Origin: Algoriphagus sediminis
Lineage (GTDB): Bacteria; Bacteroidota; Bacteroidia; Cytophagales; Cyclobacteriaceae
Assembly (NCBI RefSeq): GCF_030403435.1
Contig: NZ_JAUEPH010000002.1
Location: 186,001 to 250,000 of the forward strand
Length of the DNA: 64,000 bases
Direction of reading: 5' to 3'
Every line of letters begins with the position of its first letter. Position 1 is the first letter of the stretch. Positions 63,817-64,000 of this stretch are shown here, piece after piece. The notes beneath the pieces are model-generated. The model was not told the origin of the DNA and searched no databases. It saw only the letters and a list, made by a program, of their open reading frames with translations. Position numbers and translations under genes: made by a program.

Positions 63817-64000
63817 GCATTCACATGAGCCGCCGAAGCTAGCCATTCGATTTTTGGAGTGGTACTGCAACCCAGAAAAGCTTGAGGAAATAGAAGGTGA
63901 TGCTTATGAACTTTTCAATTTAAATCTCCAGGAAAAGGGTCTTTCCTATGCCCGTTGGAAATTCATCTGGCATGTGATCACTTTTTTCAGGTGGAGCAAT
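63806..64000 (+). CDS. ABC permease with PadR-associated prefix domain (N-terminal part)
   Basis: From the ATG at 63806 the frame stays open to the window end, giving 65 residues. The start, PPKLAIRFLEWYCNPEKL, then EEIEGDAYELF, with YARWKFIWHVITFF after it, matches the permease prefix domain found in FtsX-type permeases encoded beside PadR regulators. The rest is expected to be another MacB/FtsX permease of about 850 residues. It overlaps padR by 11 bases. It is the fourteenth permease of this superfamily in the window, but under a different kind of control. Confidence 0.75.
   Translation, partial: MDTKHSHEPPKLAIRFLEWYCNPEKLEEIEGDAYELFNLNLQEKGLSYARWKFIWHVITFFRWSN

Overview
The window looks like a chromosomal segment of a Bacteroidota bacterium, most likely a marine or aquatic Cytophagales member of the Cyclobacteriaceae/Algoriphagus type. 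This placement is inferred from protein families and style, not from a marker gene. The supporting signs are a TonB-dependent receptor beside a PQQ-dehydrogenase/PKD/cytochrome lipoprotein, GIN-domain and DUF4097-like beta-solenoid proteins, ~800-residue double-FtsX permeases, AT-leaning DNA and little use of Shine-Dalgarno sites. No rRNA, tRNA, CRISPR array or insertion sequence was recognised.

Left part (1-15.3 kb): unrelated housekeeping and accessory genes. They are a tail of an unknown gene, an MFS transporter with an acyl-ACP thioesterase, a TsdA-like diheme cytochrome with an outer-membrane porin, a D-lactate dehydrogenase-type enzyme, a Dabb lipoprotein, an AlkB-type dioxygenase, an exported MsrA-MsrB fusion, the PQQ-dehydrogenase/TonB receptor pair, a TerB-like protein and a class V aminotransferase.

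Main part (15.3-61.6 kb): one very large, apparently co-regulated system. A membrane histidine kinase and an NtrC-type sigma-54 activator are transcribed away from an adaptor (HlyD/MacA type), an ABC ATPase and then thirteen MacB/FtsX-type permeases of 786-823 residues. The block ends with a second ATPase and a TolC-like outer-membrane factor. Two beta-solenoid surface-type proteins, a small unknown protein, an orphan histidine kinase, a small secreted protein and a DUF1080/Gfo-Idh sugar pair lie among the permeases.

Eight transcription units in this block start with the same DNA arrangement. A three-half-site element (TGTTCG-like, CGAACA, TGTTCG, each 4 bp apart) is followed 59-63 bp later by a TGGCAY-type -24/-12 sigma-54 promoter just before the first gene. 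In four units the intrinsic terminator of the preceding operon lies between the element and the promoter. I infer that the NtrC-type protein at 16657-18045 binds these elements and switches on the whole permease array, plausibly as an envelope-stress or toxic-compound response. This regulon is the main discovery candidate.

Right end (61.6-64 kb): a DUF4136 lipoprotein, an NAD(P)-binding epimerase-like protein, and a PadR regulator whose own upstream region carries a 38-bp near-perfect palindrome. It overlaps the start of a further permease gene with a PadR-associated prefix domain, which runs off the window.
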